The notes beneath the pieces were generated by a model. The model saw only the letters and a list, made by a program, of their open reading frames with translations. It made no database searches and was not told the origin of the DNA. Positions 47,077 to 55,835 of a stretch of DNA of 62,807 nt are shown one piece after another. The DNA is from Streptomyces adelaidensis. GTDB lineage: Bacteria; Actinomycetota; Actinomycetes; Streptomycetales; Streptomycetaceae. The stretch spans positions 1 to 62,807 of the forward strand of contig NZ_JAEMUX010000052.1 in the NCBI RefSeq assembly GCF_016598475.1, written 5' to 3'. How positions within the stretch are numbered: the first letter of the stretch is position 1; each line of letters begins with the position of its first letter. A program made the position numbers and the translations under genes.

Positions 47077-48095
47077 TCAGCCGGGCTTCCCCGGCAGCTC
47101 GCACACCGCGACCCCGCGCTCCCACAGGCTGCCCACGATCAGCCGGCCGTCGGCCACACAGGCGCTGGTGACCGTGCGGAACCGGGAGTGGTGGTCGACG
47201 AGGGTGTGCACGACATGCCCCTCGTCGTCGACCGCGAGGGCTCCCGCGAACCCCAGGGGCCGGTACGGCACCCGCACCGCGACCCGGCTCGCGGCGCGCC
47301 GCACGGCGGGCCCGGCGCGGTGCAGGAGGTCCAGGGCGCCGATGCGGGGCCCGGCCAGCGCCACCCAGATCAGTCCGTCGGGGGCCCGCCACATGTTGTC
47401 GGGCGTGCCCGGCAGGTCCTCGGCGAAGGGCTCGCTCGTGCCCGCCTTCGTCCCCGTGAGGTGGACGCGGGTGAGGCGGCGGTCGCCGGTCTCCGCGACC
47501 ACGAGGAACGACTCGTCGGCGGCGGGCGCGAGGCCGTTGGCGAACTGCAGCCCCTCCAGGACCACTTCGGGCGTCCGCTCGCCCGGCGCTAGGCGCAACA
47601 GCCGCCCGGTGCCGGTGTGTTCGACGATGTCGCCGAGCCTCCCCCACTGCCTGAACGGCGTGGGGGGACCCCCAGGTCGAGGGGGTAGCGGCGGGTGGAG
47701 ACCGTGAAGTAGACGGTGCCGTCGGAGAGCGCCACGACATTGCTGCAGAACCGCAGCCGCTCGCCGCCCGTCTCGTCGGCGAGCACGCGCACGGTGCCGT
47801 CGCCGGTCGTGACCCGCAGCAGTCCCCGCTCGGCGTCGCACACCAACAGGTCGCCGTCCGGGAGGAGTTCGAGTCCCAGCGGCCTGCCGCCGGTCTCGGC
47901 GAGCGTCTCGACGCCGGCCCGGCCCGGCTCCGCGAGCCCGGTCAGCCGCAGGACGCGTCCGTCCTCGACACCGGTCAGCACCCGCCCCTGCCCGTCGGCG
48001 ATCACATCCTCGGGCCCGCGCCCGCCGATCCCGACGAACGCCCGGGGTACGAGGTCCGTGGGCCGTGAGTCCGTCCTGCCCGCCGCGCGCGTCAT
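47077..48095 (-). pseudogene. SMP-30/strictosidine-synthase-like hydrolase split by a hairpin repeat
   Basis: From ATG 48095 (GGAGG upstream) the frame encodes a six-bladed propeller protein: FVGIGGRGPEDVIADGQGRV, RPLGLELLPDGDLLVCDAER, FCSNVVALSDGTVYFT. At RRYPLD a GC-rich hairpin of about 38 bases (47638-47675) intervenes, after which the protein resumes in another frame as LGDIVEHTGTGRLLRLAPGE and reaches the stop at 47077. The expected join is a few residues (YPLD-xW-LGDIV). The family includes gluconolactonases and lactone hydrolases. Translation as written stops at 47589, so the gene is probably inactive. Confidence 0.82.
47638..47675. repeat. Hairpin repeat inserted in the SMP-30-like gene
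   Basis: The element reads cctcccccactgcctgaacg then gcgtggggggacccccag. CCCCCAC-T-GCC pairs with GGC-GTGGGGG around TGAAC, and GGGGG-A-CCCCC offers an alternative stem. Elements of this appearance are common between Streptomyces genes; here one lies inside a coding region and breaks the frame. Confidence 0.75.
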
Positions 48096-48219
48096 CTTCC
48101 GCCTCCGGTCGCCCGCCGATGCCTGCGTGGCCCATCCTGGCAGCTCCCGGCAGGGGCCCGGCCGCCTCTCGTCGTGACCTCGGGTTACGTTGGCCGTCAC
48201 CGACCACGGAGGCAACACC

Positions 48220-49074
48220 GTGCCCGCTCGCCCCAGCCTGCTGTACGTCACCGACCTCGCCTACCCGGCCCGTGGGCGGCGCTACTGTGACGAGGACATC
48301 TTCCTCACCTCCCGGCTGCGCGCTGAGTTCGACATCGCCCTGTGCCACCCGCTGGACGCCGCCGCTCTGCTGGACGGCTTCGACGCCGTCGTGGTCCGCA
48401 ACAGCGGGCCCGTCCTGCACTACCAACAGGCGTACGACGCCTTCCGCGAGCGGGCGGCGGCACGCGGCACCCTCGTCTACAACCCGCTGACCGGCCGCGC
48501 AGACATGGCGGGCAAGCAGTACCTGCTGGACCTCACCGCCGCCGAATACCCGGTCATCCCCACCATTGATCATCCCAAGGACCTTGGAAAGCTACCCCAG
48601 ACCGCCTCGTACGCCATCAAACCGAAGGTCGGCGCGGACTCCATCGGCCTGCGCTTCGTGACCGGGCCCGAACTGGCGGACCTCACCGGGGAGGGCGGCC
48701 CGGCCTGGGGCGACGTCCTCGTCCAGCCGCGCGTCGACTTCCGCTACGAGGTGTCCTTCTACTACGTCGACGACACCTTCCAGTACGCCCTCCACGCCCC
48801 CGACCCCGCTCAGCGCTGGGTCCTGGAACCGTACGAGGCCTCCGCGGCCGACCTCGCCTTCGCCCGCCGCTTCATCGACTGGAACACCCTCGACCACGGC
48901 ATCCAACGGGTGGACGCCTGCCGCACCCCGGCCGGGGACCTGTTGCTGGTGGAGTTGGAGGACCTCAACCCGTATCTGTCCCTGGACCGCGTGCCCGAGC
49001 GGACCCGGGACGCGTTCGTGGACGCGATGGCGACTTCGCTGCACCGCTTCCTGGACACGGCAGTCGGCTCTTGA
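48220..49074 (+). CDS. ATP-grasp-like (RimK/glutathione-synthetase fold) protein
   Basis: A 284-residue protein beginning LLYVTDLAYPARGRRYCDED. It shows an ATP-grasp layout: GKQYLLDLTAAEYPVIPTI, a lysine in YAIKPKVGADSIGL, the GDVLVQPRVDFRYEVSFYYV strand and the metal-binding VELEDLNPYLSL near the C-terminus. The acceptor substrate is unknown. GTG at 48220 has GGAGG six bases upstream, preferred over a TTG at 48190. Confidence 0.8.
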   Translation: MPARPSLLYVTDLAYPARGRRYCDEDIFLTSRLRAEFDIALCHPLDAAALLDGFDAVVVRNSGPVLHYQQAYDAFRERAAARGTLVYNPLTGRADMAGKQYLLDLTAAEYPVIPTIDHPKDLGKLPQTASYAIKPKVGADSIGLRFVTGPELADLTGEGGPAWGDVLVQPRVDFRYEVSFYYVDDTFQYALHAPDPAQRWVLEPYEASAADLAFARRFIDWNTLDHGIQRVDACRTPAGDLLLVELEDLNPYLSLDRVPERTRDAFVDAMATSLHRFLDTAVGS

Positions 49075-49083
49075 CGACCGGAG

Positions 49084-49111
49084 GGGGCCGTACGCCGAAA
49101 CGTACGGCCCC
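49084..49111. terminator. Perfect 11-bp stem terminator
   Basis: GGGGCCGTACG (49084-49094) and CGTACGGCCCC (49101-49111) flank CCGAAA. It begins nine bases after the ATP-grasp gene and can also stop transcripts from the convergent galactanase gene. Confidence 0.85.
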
Positions 49112-49124
49112 TGCGGCGCCCCGT

Positions 49125-49168
49125 CAGGGGGGCGGGGAGCTGCGCGACCAGCCCCCACCGGCCCGCAG
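49125..49168 (+). repeat. Streptomyces-type interspersed repeat, copy 3 (short)
   Basis: Contains caggggggcggggagctgcg and gcgaccagcccccaccggcc, matching both ends of copy 1 but lacking its central hairpin. Confidence 0.6.
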
Positions 49169-49195
49169 CTTGCTCACCGACCTATCGGCCGCGCC

Positions 49196-50764
49196 CTACC
49201 GATGGCTGAACCACGCCATCGCCGGGAGCGCCTTGTCGTCGTAGCCGAACAGCGCCTGGTTCTCCCAGCCGTTGCCGGAGGACGAGTCCGTCGGGTCCCA
49301 GCCGTTGCCGGTGCGGGCGGTCCATGTGGACTCCCAGTAGAAGATGCCGAGGCCGCGGCCGTTCGGCACGGCTTCGACGATGCTCGCGACGTCCTTCATC
49401 CAGCGGGTCTGACCGGCGGTCGTGGCCGGGTAGCCGGACACGAGTTCGCTGCTCAGGTCGATGATGTTCTCGTGCGAGTCCTCACTGTCCAGCCGGAACG
49501 GGTAGGCCGTCTCGGCGACGAACACCGGCTTGGCGTAACGGGAGGCCGCGTCGTCCAGGGTCGTCTGGAACTCGGCGAGGGTGCCGTGCCAGTAGCCGTA
49601 GTACGACAGCCCGATGACATCGAACTTCACGCCGCCCGAGACCGCGCTGTCGAACCACCAGCGGGTGCCGGACAGGTCACCGCCCTTGGCGAGGTGCAGC
49701 GCCACCTGGGTGGAGGAGTTGACCGCCTTGACCGCGTCGTAGCCGGAGTTGAGCAGACCGGCGAGCTGCGACCAGTTCGAGGTGGAGCCCGCGGACCACA
49801 GCATGCCGCCGTTGATCTCGTTGCCGACCTGGACCATGTCGGCGGTGGTGCCCTGGGACTTGAGGGCGCTGAGGACGTCGTACGTGTGGTTGTAGACGTC
49901 CGTCTTCAGCTGGCTGTAGGAGTGCCCGGTCCACGGGGACGGCACGGTCTGTGCGCCCGGGTCGGCCCAGGTGTCCGAGTAGTGGAAGTCGACCAGCAGC
50001 TTCATGCCCTGCGCCTTGATGCGCTTGGCGGCGGCGAGCACACGCGTCTTGTTGTTGTAGCCGTCGGCGGGGTTCACCCAGACCTTGACGCGCGCGTAGT
50101 TCTGCCCCGCGCTCTTGAGGATGGCGAGCGCGTCGCCGGTGGTGCCGGAACTGTTCTTGTAGACGCCGCCGAGTGCCTCGCTCTTGATGAGCGACGACAC
50201 GTCGGAGCCCTTGATGGACAGGCCCGTCGTACCGGACGCGAAGGTCAGGTCGTCGACGTTGATCCAGTTACCGGCGTTCGCATCGGAGTTGAGGCTGATC
50301 GTGCACTGGTTGTTCGTCACCGCGATGGAGGTGACGATCCGCACCCAGCCGCTGGAGGAGACCGGGATGTCGGTGCGCTGTTCGGCGCTGCCGCAGTTCT
50401 TCAGCGCGATGTACGCGGAGTTCTGGCCGCCACCGGAGCGCACCCACGCGGTGAGCTTGTAGTTTCCGTTGGTCAGCCCGGACAGGTACTGGTACGTCTC
50501 CACCTTGTAGGCCGAGGCCGAGTAGTGGGAGAGACGGTAACTGCCGCCGTGGCCACCGGACTCGGTGAACGAGGCGGAGTTCTGCCCGGCCGCCGAGTAC
50601 GTCGACCAGCCGGCCGGCGTCGCGGTCCCGGTGCCGTCGGACTCGAAGCCTCCGTTGGTGAGCGTGGAGGCGGCGTGTGCCGAGGTGGCGGGCAGAGTGG
50701 TGAGCGCCAGGCCTGCCAACAGCGGTATCAGCAGGGCCCTGAGGGCGCGTCTCGCGTGGAACAT
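49196..50764 (-). CDS. Secreted GH53 endo-beta-1,4-galactanase with CBM
   Basis: A 522-residue secreted enzyme. Signal peptide about residues 1-31 (ALLIPLLAGLALTTLPATSA). A carbohydrate-binding module of the CBM61/CBM4_9 type spans about 33-175 (NGGFESDGTGTATPAGW to INVDDLTFASG). The GH53 barrel fills the rest, with acid/base Glu in MVQVGNEINGGMLW and nucleophile Glu in PVFVAETAYPF. It cuts pectic galactan outside the cell. AAGGGACG precedes ATG 50764. The adjacent beta-galactosidase and sugar importer complete a galactan pathway. Confidence 0.93.
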   Translation of the reverse strand: MFHARRALRALLIPLLAGLALTTLPATSAHAASTLTNGGFESDGTGTATPAGWSTYSAAGQNSASFTESGGHGGSYRLSHYSASAYKVETYQYLSGLTNGNYKLTAWVRSGGGQNSAYIALKNCGSAEQRTDIPVSSSGWVRIVTSIAVTNNQCTISLNSDANAGNWINVDDLTFASGTTGLSIKGSDVSSLIKSEALGGVYKNSSGTTGDALAILKSAGQNYARVKVWVNPADGYNNKTRVLAAAKRIKAQGMKLLVDFHYSDTWADPGAQTVPSPWTGHSYSQLKTDVYNHTYDVLSALKSQGTTADMVQVGNEINGGMLWSAGSTSNWSQLAGLLNSGYDAVKAVNSSTQVALHLAKGGDLSGTRWWFDSAVSGGVKFDVIGLSYYGYWHGTLAEFQTTLDDAASRYAKPVFVAETAYPFRLDSEDSHENIIDLSSELVSGYPATTAGQTRWMKDVASIVEAVPNGRGLGIFYWESTWTARTGNGWDPTDSSSGNGWENQALFGYDDKALPAMAWFSHR

Positions 50765-51350
50765 CGTCGTCCCTTCGACAAGGACGGGGACCTTTTGAGC
50801 GGTTGTGCGGCGGCGCCGTGACCCGAAGGCCGTGGGCACGGCGCCGCCCTGACCGACCGGACGTCCCCAGAAATCCGGCCGGAGTCGGGGGTGACCCGGG
50901 GCTGTGGGTACAGCCGCGGGCGGGTGGCCCGAGGTCGGTGACCGACCCCGGACCGTGCCGGGCCGCCGCGTCGGACGGCCCTCGTACACGGCCGCCCCTC
51001 GGGACGACCGTCCTGCGCGGCCGTCACGTCGTACGACCGTCCTGCGCGGCCGTCACGTCGTACGGCCCGTCCTGCCGGGCGGCGGTCAGGCGCGCCCGGG
51101 GAGCGCGGCCACCTTGTCGGGTGGCCCCTCTGCCCGGGCGCCGTCACCGGCGCCCTTCTCGTACGGCCGTCACGCGGGGCGGCCGTCCCGCGAGGCCGTC
51201 GGGCAGTCCGGCTCGCGGTGCGGCCGCCACCTCGTGCGGCCCCGGTGGAGCGGCCCCGGTCACGTCGTACGGCTCTGTGACCTGGCCCCGCCCACCGTGT
51301 CTGTGATCAGCCGGTCAGCCGGTCGGCCGACCGATCGATCTGCTGATCGA
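50765..51350. other. 586-base intergenic region with degenerate repeats
   Basis: No gene is supported here. It holds a 29-bp tandem duplication (51006-51034 and 51035-51063, starting gaccgtcctgcgcggccgtc) and many diverged cggccgtc/cgtcgtac motifs, with Arg/Pro/Gly-only translations in all frames. The promoter for the galactanase should be in its left end. The right end carries the large hairpin after the beta-galactosidase gene. Confidence 0.6.
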
Positions 51351-51364
51351 TCACTCGGCCGACC
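51321..51364 (-). terminator. Large two-part hairpin overlapping the beta-galactosidase stop codon
   Basis: GGTCGGCCGA (51321-51330) pairs with TCGGCCGACC (51355-51364), and GATCGATC (51333-51340) with GATCGATC (51345-51352), loop TGCT, one 2-base internal loop. The stop codon (51351-51353) lies within the second arm. Confidence 0.75.
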
Positions 51365-53384
51365 GCCCGTCGAGGCGTACGACCCGTACTCCCCCGGCGG
51401 GCACGGCCAGATGACCCGCCGCGCGTTCACCCGTGAGGAGTTCCGTGCCGTCCGTGTCCAGCGGCACCTTCGTGTCGAGCGTGGTGTGGTTGATCGCGAA
51501 GAGGAAGTCGCCCGACTCCCCCGCGCGGCGCACCACTTCGACGTCGCGCGGGAGGTCGGCGCGCGGTGCGATGCCCGCGTCGTCGGCGGCCCAGCCGAGG
51601 AGCGCGTCCAGCCCGGCCGGGTCCAGTCGGGTCGACACGTACCAGGCGGAGCCCTCGCCGAGCCGGTGCCGGGTGACGGCGGGCCGGTCGGCGGTGAGAC
51701 CGTCGGCGTACGTCCATACGGTCTCGGCGCCGCGCGGTACGACGAACTCCGTCCACACGTCACCGGTGAGTTCGGAGCCGTCGGGCCCGGTGATGCGCAC
51801 GCTCTCCCCGCTCAGCAGCGGCGAGAACTCCTCGACCGTCAGACCGAGTACGTCCCGCAGGGCGCCGGGGTAGGGGCCCTCGTGGACCGCGTCGTGCTCG
51901 TCGACGATGCCGGAGAAGTAAGAGACGACGAGGGTGCCGCCGTTCTCGACGTACGCCTTGAGATTGGCTCCTGCCGCCTCCGTCATCAGGTACAGCGCCG
52001 GAACGACGACAAGGGGATACGCCGACAGGTCGGCTTCCGGGTGGGCGAAGTCGACCGTGAGATGGCGGTCGTAGATCGCTTCGTAGAAGGCGTCGGCGCG
52101 TTCGCGGGCCTCGTGGTCCTCGGTGGGGCGCCAGGCGAGGTTCTGCGCCCACCAGGAGTGCCAGTCCCACAGGACGGCCACGTCGGCGACCGTGCGGCTG
52201 CCGCGGATCTGGCTGAGCGAGTCGAGGGACGAGCCCAGTTCGACGACCTCACGCCAGAGCCTCGACTCGGTGCCGGCCTGCGGCAGCATCGCCGAGTGGA
52301 ACTTCTCGGCGCCGCGCCGGGACTGCCGCCACTGGAAGAACATGGCGCCGTCGGAGCCGCGGGCCACATGGGCGAGGGAGTTGCGGGCCATCTGGCCGGG
52401 GGCCTTGGCGGGGTTGCGGGCCTGCCAGTTGACGCCCGAGGTGGAGTGCTCCAGGAGCAGCCAGGGGGCGCCGCCGCCGACCGAGCGGGTGATGTCGGCG
52501 GCCATCGCGAGGTTCACATGGGTGCGGCGGCCGTCGGTCATCAGATAGTGGTCGTTGGTGACGAGGTCGACCTCGCGGCCCCAGGCCCAGTAGTCGATGG
52601 AGTCGCACTGACTGAGGGCGGTCATGAAGTTGGTGGTGACCGGGATGCCGGGGGCCAGCCGGTGCAGGATGTCCCGCTCCGCCACGAAGTTCTCGCGGAT
52701 GGTCTCGTCGGCGAACCGCTTGTAGTCGAGGGCCTGGCCGGGGTTGCCGACCGTGGGGGCCACCCGCGGCGGGTTGATCTGGTCGAAGCCGGTGTAGTGC
52801 TGGCCCCAGAAGGCGGTGCCCCAGGCCTCGTTGACCGCCCCGACGTCGCCGTACGTGCGCTCCAGCCAGCGGCGGAAGTGCGCGGCGCACGAGTCGCAGT
52901 AGCAGGCGGAGACGGGGACGCCGTACTCGTTGTGCACGTGCCACAGGGCGAGCGCCGGGTGGTCGGCGTAGCGCTCGGCGAGCCGGGTGGTGATGCTCGC
53001 GGCGGCGGCCCGGTAGTCGGCGTTGCTGTGGCAGATGGCGCCGCGCGAGCCGAACTCGTAGCGGGTGCCGTCGGCGGCCACGGGGAGCGCCTCGGGGTGC
53101 TCGCGGTAGAACCAGACGGGCGGGGCGACGGTGGGGGTGCCGAGGTCGGCGCGGATGCCGTTCTCGTGCAGCAGGTCGAGCAGGCGGTCGAGCCAGGCGA
53201 AGTCATGGACGCCTCGCTCGGTCTCCAGCAGGGCCCAGGAGAAGATGCCGACGCTCACCATGGTGACGCCCGCCTCGCGCATCAGCCGGACGTCCTCGTG
53301 CCAGACGGTTTCCGGCCACTGCTCGGGGTTGTAGTCCCCACCGAAGGCGAGCCTGGTGAGGCCCGTGGGTGTGGTCTCCGGCAT
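51351..53384 (-). CDS. GH42 beta-galactosidase
   Basis: A 677-residue glycoside hydrolase family 42 enzyme of normal length: FGGDYNPEQWPE start, acid/base Glu in LALWHVHNEYG (about 152), nucleophile Glu in WLLLEHSTSGVNWQ (about 313), trimerisation domain and a C-terminal beta domain. The Cys set CYCDSC is the family zinc site. No signal peptide, so it cleaves imported galacto-oligosaccharides in the cytoplasm. It is divergent from the ABC importer operon, and both share the 53385-53592 control region. GGGAGAG precedes the ATG. Confidence 0.94.
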   Translation of the reverse strand: MPETTPTGLTRLAFGGDYNPEQWPETVWHEDVRLMREAGVTMVSVGIFSWALLETERGVHDFAWLDRLLDLLHENGIRADLGTPTVAPPVWFYREHPEALPVAADGTRYEFGSRGAICHSNADYRAAAASITTRLAERYADHPALALWHVHNEYGVPVSACYCDSCAAHFRRWLERTYGDVGAVNEAWGTAFWGQHYTGFDQINPPRVAPTVGNPGQALDYKRFADETIRENFVAERDILHRLAPGIPVTTNFMTALSQCDSIDYWAWGREVDLVTNDHYLMTDGRRTHVNLAMAADITRSVGGGAPWLLLEHSTSGVNWQARNPAKAPGQMARNSLAHVARGSDGAMFFQWRQSRRGAEKFHSAMLPQAGTESRLWREVVELGSSLDSLSQIRGSRTVADVAVLWDWHSWWAQNLAWRPTEDHEARERADAFYEAIYDRHLTVDFAHPEADLSAYPLVVVPALYLMTEAAGANLKAYVENGGTLVVSYFSGIVDEHDAVHEGPYPGALRDVLGLTVEEFSPLLSGESVRITGPDGSELTGDVWTEFVVPRGAETVWTYADGLTADRPAVTRHRLGEGSAWYVSTRLDPAGLDALLGWAADDAGIAPRADLPRDVEVVRRAGESGDFLFAINHTTLDTKVPLDTDGTELLTGERAAGHLAVPAGGVRVVRLDGRSAE

Positions 53385-53471
53385 GGATCTCTCCCGTTTT
53401 ATCGATCATCTGGGAACGTACACACACAGCGGCGGCGGTGCGAGCCCAACATAACCGCACAGCAACAACCA

Positions 53472-53500
53472 TTGACAAGTGTCCGGGATGTTTCTCTACT
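53472..53500 (+). promoter_or_regulatory. Promoter of the galacto-oligosaccharide importer operon
   Basis: TTGACA (53472-53477) and TCTACT (53495-53500) are 17 bases apart. The predicted start falls inside the first LacI-type operator. Confidence 0.65.
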
Positions 53501-53514
53501 GTGAACGCTCACAG
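53499..53514. promoter_or_regulatory. LacI-type operator 1
   Basis: CTGTGA-ACGC-TCACAG has the 6-bp arms and central CG of LacI-family sites. It overlaps the -10 box and start of the importer operon. Confidence 0.7.
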
Positions 53515-53523
53515 ACGCAGTTC

Positions 53524-53539
53524 CTGTGATCGTTCACAG
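53524..53539. promoter_or_regulatory. LacI-type operator 2
   Basis: CTGTGA-TCGT-TCACAG carries the same arms as operator 1, centred 25 bases downstream of it. The pair is the probable target of the LacI gene at the end of the operon. Confidence 0.7.
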
Positions 53540-53592
53540 AGCATGGCATTGTCTTCGCAGCAGGCGAGGACCCAGGTCAGGGAGAAACATCC

Positions 53593-54915
53593 ATGCCCAG
53601 CATCACCAGACACCGTCGATTTATGGCCACCGCTGTCGCAGTGACCCTCGGCGCCACCACGCTCGCCGCATGCGGCGGGTCCGACGACGACAGCGAGGCC
53701 CAGTCCGGGCCGGCGAAGCTGACGTACTGGACCTGGACCCCGGGCATGGACAAGGTCGTGGACCTGTGGAACGAGGGGCCCGGCAAGGAGCAGCAGATCA
53801 CCGTCACGGTGAAGAAGCAGGCCTCCGGTGACACCCTCGTCACCAAGATCCTCACCGCGCACAAGGCGGGCAAGGGCCCGGACCTGGTGCAGGCCGAGTA
53901 CCAGGCCCTGCCGACGCTGGTCAGCAATGACGCGGTCGCCGACATAGCCGAGGAGGCCGGCGACGCGAAGAGCAAGTTCGCCGACGGGGTGTGGCAGCAG
54001 ACCACCCTGGGCTCGGACGCCGTCTACGCGATCCCGCAGGACATCGGCCCGATGATGTTCTACTACCGCGAGGACCTCTTCGAGAAGTACGGCCTGACCG
54101 TCCCGAAGACCTGGGACGAGTTCGCCGAGACCGCGCGGAAGCTCAAGAAGGAGGACCCGGACGTCGATCTGACCACCTTCTCCGCCAACGACTCCGGTCT
54201 CTTCGCCGGTCTCGCCCAGCAGGCGGGCGCCCAGTGGTGGACCACCGAGGGCCAGAAGTGGAAGGTCGGCATCGACGACGCGGCGACGCGGAAGGTCGCC
54301 GACTTCTGGGGCGGCCTGGTCAAGGAGGGCGCCGTCGACAACCAGCCCATGTACACCCCGGCCTGGAACAAGGCGCTGAACACCGGCAAGCAGATCGCCT
54401 GGGTCAGCGCGGTGTGGGCGCCGGGCACGCTGACCACCGCCGCGCCCGACACCAAGGGCAAGTGGAAGGTGGCGCCGCTGCCGCAGTGGTCGTCGTCCGA
54501 GAACACCACCGGCAGCTGGGGCGGCTCCTCGACGGCCGTCACCACGGACTCGGACAACAAGGGTGCCGCCGCGAAGTTCGCCGCCTGGCTGAACACGGAC
54601 CCCGACGCGCTCACCGCGCTGGCGAAGGAGGGTGGCATCTACCCGGCCGCCACGACCGCGCAGACCAGTGACGCGTTCGCCGAGCCGCCGGCCTTCTTCT
54701 CCAACCAGGCCGACTTCTACACCACGGCCTCCGAGATCGCGAAGACCACGGCGCCCTCCGCGTGGGGCCCGAACGTGAACGTCGCGTACACCACCTTCAA
54801 GGACGCGTTCGGCGCCGCCGCCAAGAACAAGTCGGACTTCGGTGACGCGCTGAAGACGATGCAGGACGACACCGTCGCCGACATGAAGAAGCAGGGCTTC
54901 GAGGTCGCGGAGTGA
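53593..54915 (+). CDS. Extracellular sugar-binding lipoprotein of ABC importer
   Basis: A 440-residue family 1 solute-binding protein. The lipoprotein signal ends in the lipobox TLAAC (Cys about residue 27). KLTYWTWTPGMDKVVDLWNE, GKGPDLVQAEYQALP and the VYAIPQDIGPMMFYYREDLF motifs are typical of oligosaccharide-binding proteins. By context it binds galacto-oligosaccharides from the GH53 enzyme (equivalent to GanS). First gene of a four-gene operon; GGGAGA precedes the ATG. Confidence 0.92.
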   Translation: MPSITRHRRFMATAVAVTLGATTLAACGGSDDDSEAQSGPAKLTYWTWTPGMDKVVDLWNEGPGKEQQITVTVKKQASGDTLVTKILTAHKAGKGPDLVQAEYQALPTLVSNDAVADIAEEAGDAKSKFADGVWQQTTLGSDAVYAIPQDIGPMMFYYREDLFEKYGLTVPKTWDEFAETARKLKKEDPDVDLTTFSANDSGLFAGLAQQAGAQWWTTEGQKWKVGIDDAATRKVADFWGGLVKEGAVDNQPMYTPAWNKALNTGKQIAWVSAVWAPGTLTTAAPDTKGKWKVAPLPQWSSSENTTGSWGGSSTAVTTDSDNKGAAAKFAAWLNTDPDALTALAKEGGIYPAATTAQTSDAFAEPPAFFSNQADFYTTASEIAKTTAPSAWGPNVNVAYTTFKDAFGAAAKNKSDFGDALKTMQDDTVADMKKQGFEVAE

Positions 54916-55835
54916 CGACGGCACGGCGGAAGTCGTACGGGGTCAAGGGGGCCCCGTACGCCTTTCTCTTCCCCGCGACGATCCTTTTCGCCCTCTTCTT
55001 CGCGCTGCCCATCGGCTACGCGGTCTGGCTCAGCCTGCACAAGGTGCAGGTCAAGGGCCTGGGCCTCGGCTCGGGCGCGCGCAGCGAGGTGTGGGCGGGC
55101 TTCGAGAACTACACCGACGCGCTGACCGACTCCGAGCTGCTGGCCGGCACGCTGCGGGTGCTGGGCTACGGCGCGATCGTGGTCCCCCTCATGCTCGGTC
55201 TGGCGCTCGTCTTCGCCCTGATGCTGGACAGCGACAAGGTGCGGCTGGCCCCGTTCACCCGGCTGGCGATCTTCCTGCCGTACGCCATCCCGGGCGTCGT
55301 GGCGGCCCTCCTCTGGGGCTTCCTCTACCTCCCGGACGTCAGCCCCTTCTACTTCGTGCTCGAAAAGCTGGGGCTCCCGCAGCCGGATCTGCTGGACGGC
55401 GGCGGACTGTACGCGGCGCTGTCGAACATCGCGGTATGGGGCGGCACCGGCTTCAACATGATCGTCATCTACACCTCGCTCCGGGCGATCCCCGTCGAGG
55501 TGTACGAGGCGGCGAAGCTGGACGGTGCGACGCCGCTGCAGATCGCGCTGAAGATCAAGATCCCGATGGTGGCGCCCTCGCTGGTGCTGACCTTCTTCTT
55601 CTCGATCATCGCCACGCTCCAGGTGTTCAGCGAGCCGACCACCCTCAAGCCCCTCACCAACTCGGTCTCCACGACGTGGAGTCCGCTGATGAAGGTGTAC
55701 CGGGACGCCTTCGGCGAGGGCGACATCTACTCGGCGGCCGCCGGCGCGGTGATCATCGCCGTGGCCACGCTGATCCTCTCCTTCGGCTTCCTGAGGGCCG
55801 CGAACTCCCGTAACAAGCAGGAGGCAGCACGATGA
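54912..55835 (+). CDS. ABC sugar importer permease 1
   Basis: A 307-residue MalF-type permease with six helices and the EAA loop EAAKLDGATPLQIALKIKIP near residue 205. GTG overlaps the binding-protein stop by 4 bases. No ATPase gene is in the operon; a shared MsiK-type ATPase elsewhere is the usual solution in Streptomyces. Confidence 0.92.
   Translation: MTTARRKSYGVKGAPYAFLFPATILFALFFALPIGYAVWLSLHKVQVKGLGLGSGARSEVWAGFENYTDALTDSELLAGTLRVLGYGAIVVPLMLGLALVFALMLDSDKVRLAPFTRLAIFLPYAIPGVVAALLWGFLYLPDVSPFYFVLEKLGLPQPDLLDGGGLYAALSNIAVWGGTGFNMIVIYTSLRAIPVEVYEAAKLDGATPLQIALKIKIPMVAPSLVLTFFFSIIATLQVFSEPTTLKPLTNSVSTTWSPLMKVYRDAFGEGDIYSAAAGAVIIAVATLILSFGFLRAANSRNKQEAAR

Noticed and set aside
50803..51306. 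168-residue open frame in the galactan spacer
   Set aside because: Composition is almost only Arg, Pro, Gly, Ala and Val and follows the degenerate DNA repeats; there is no start signal or recognisable domain.
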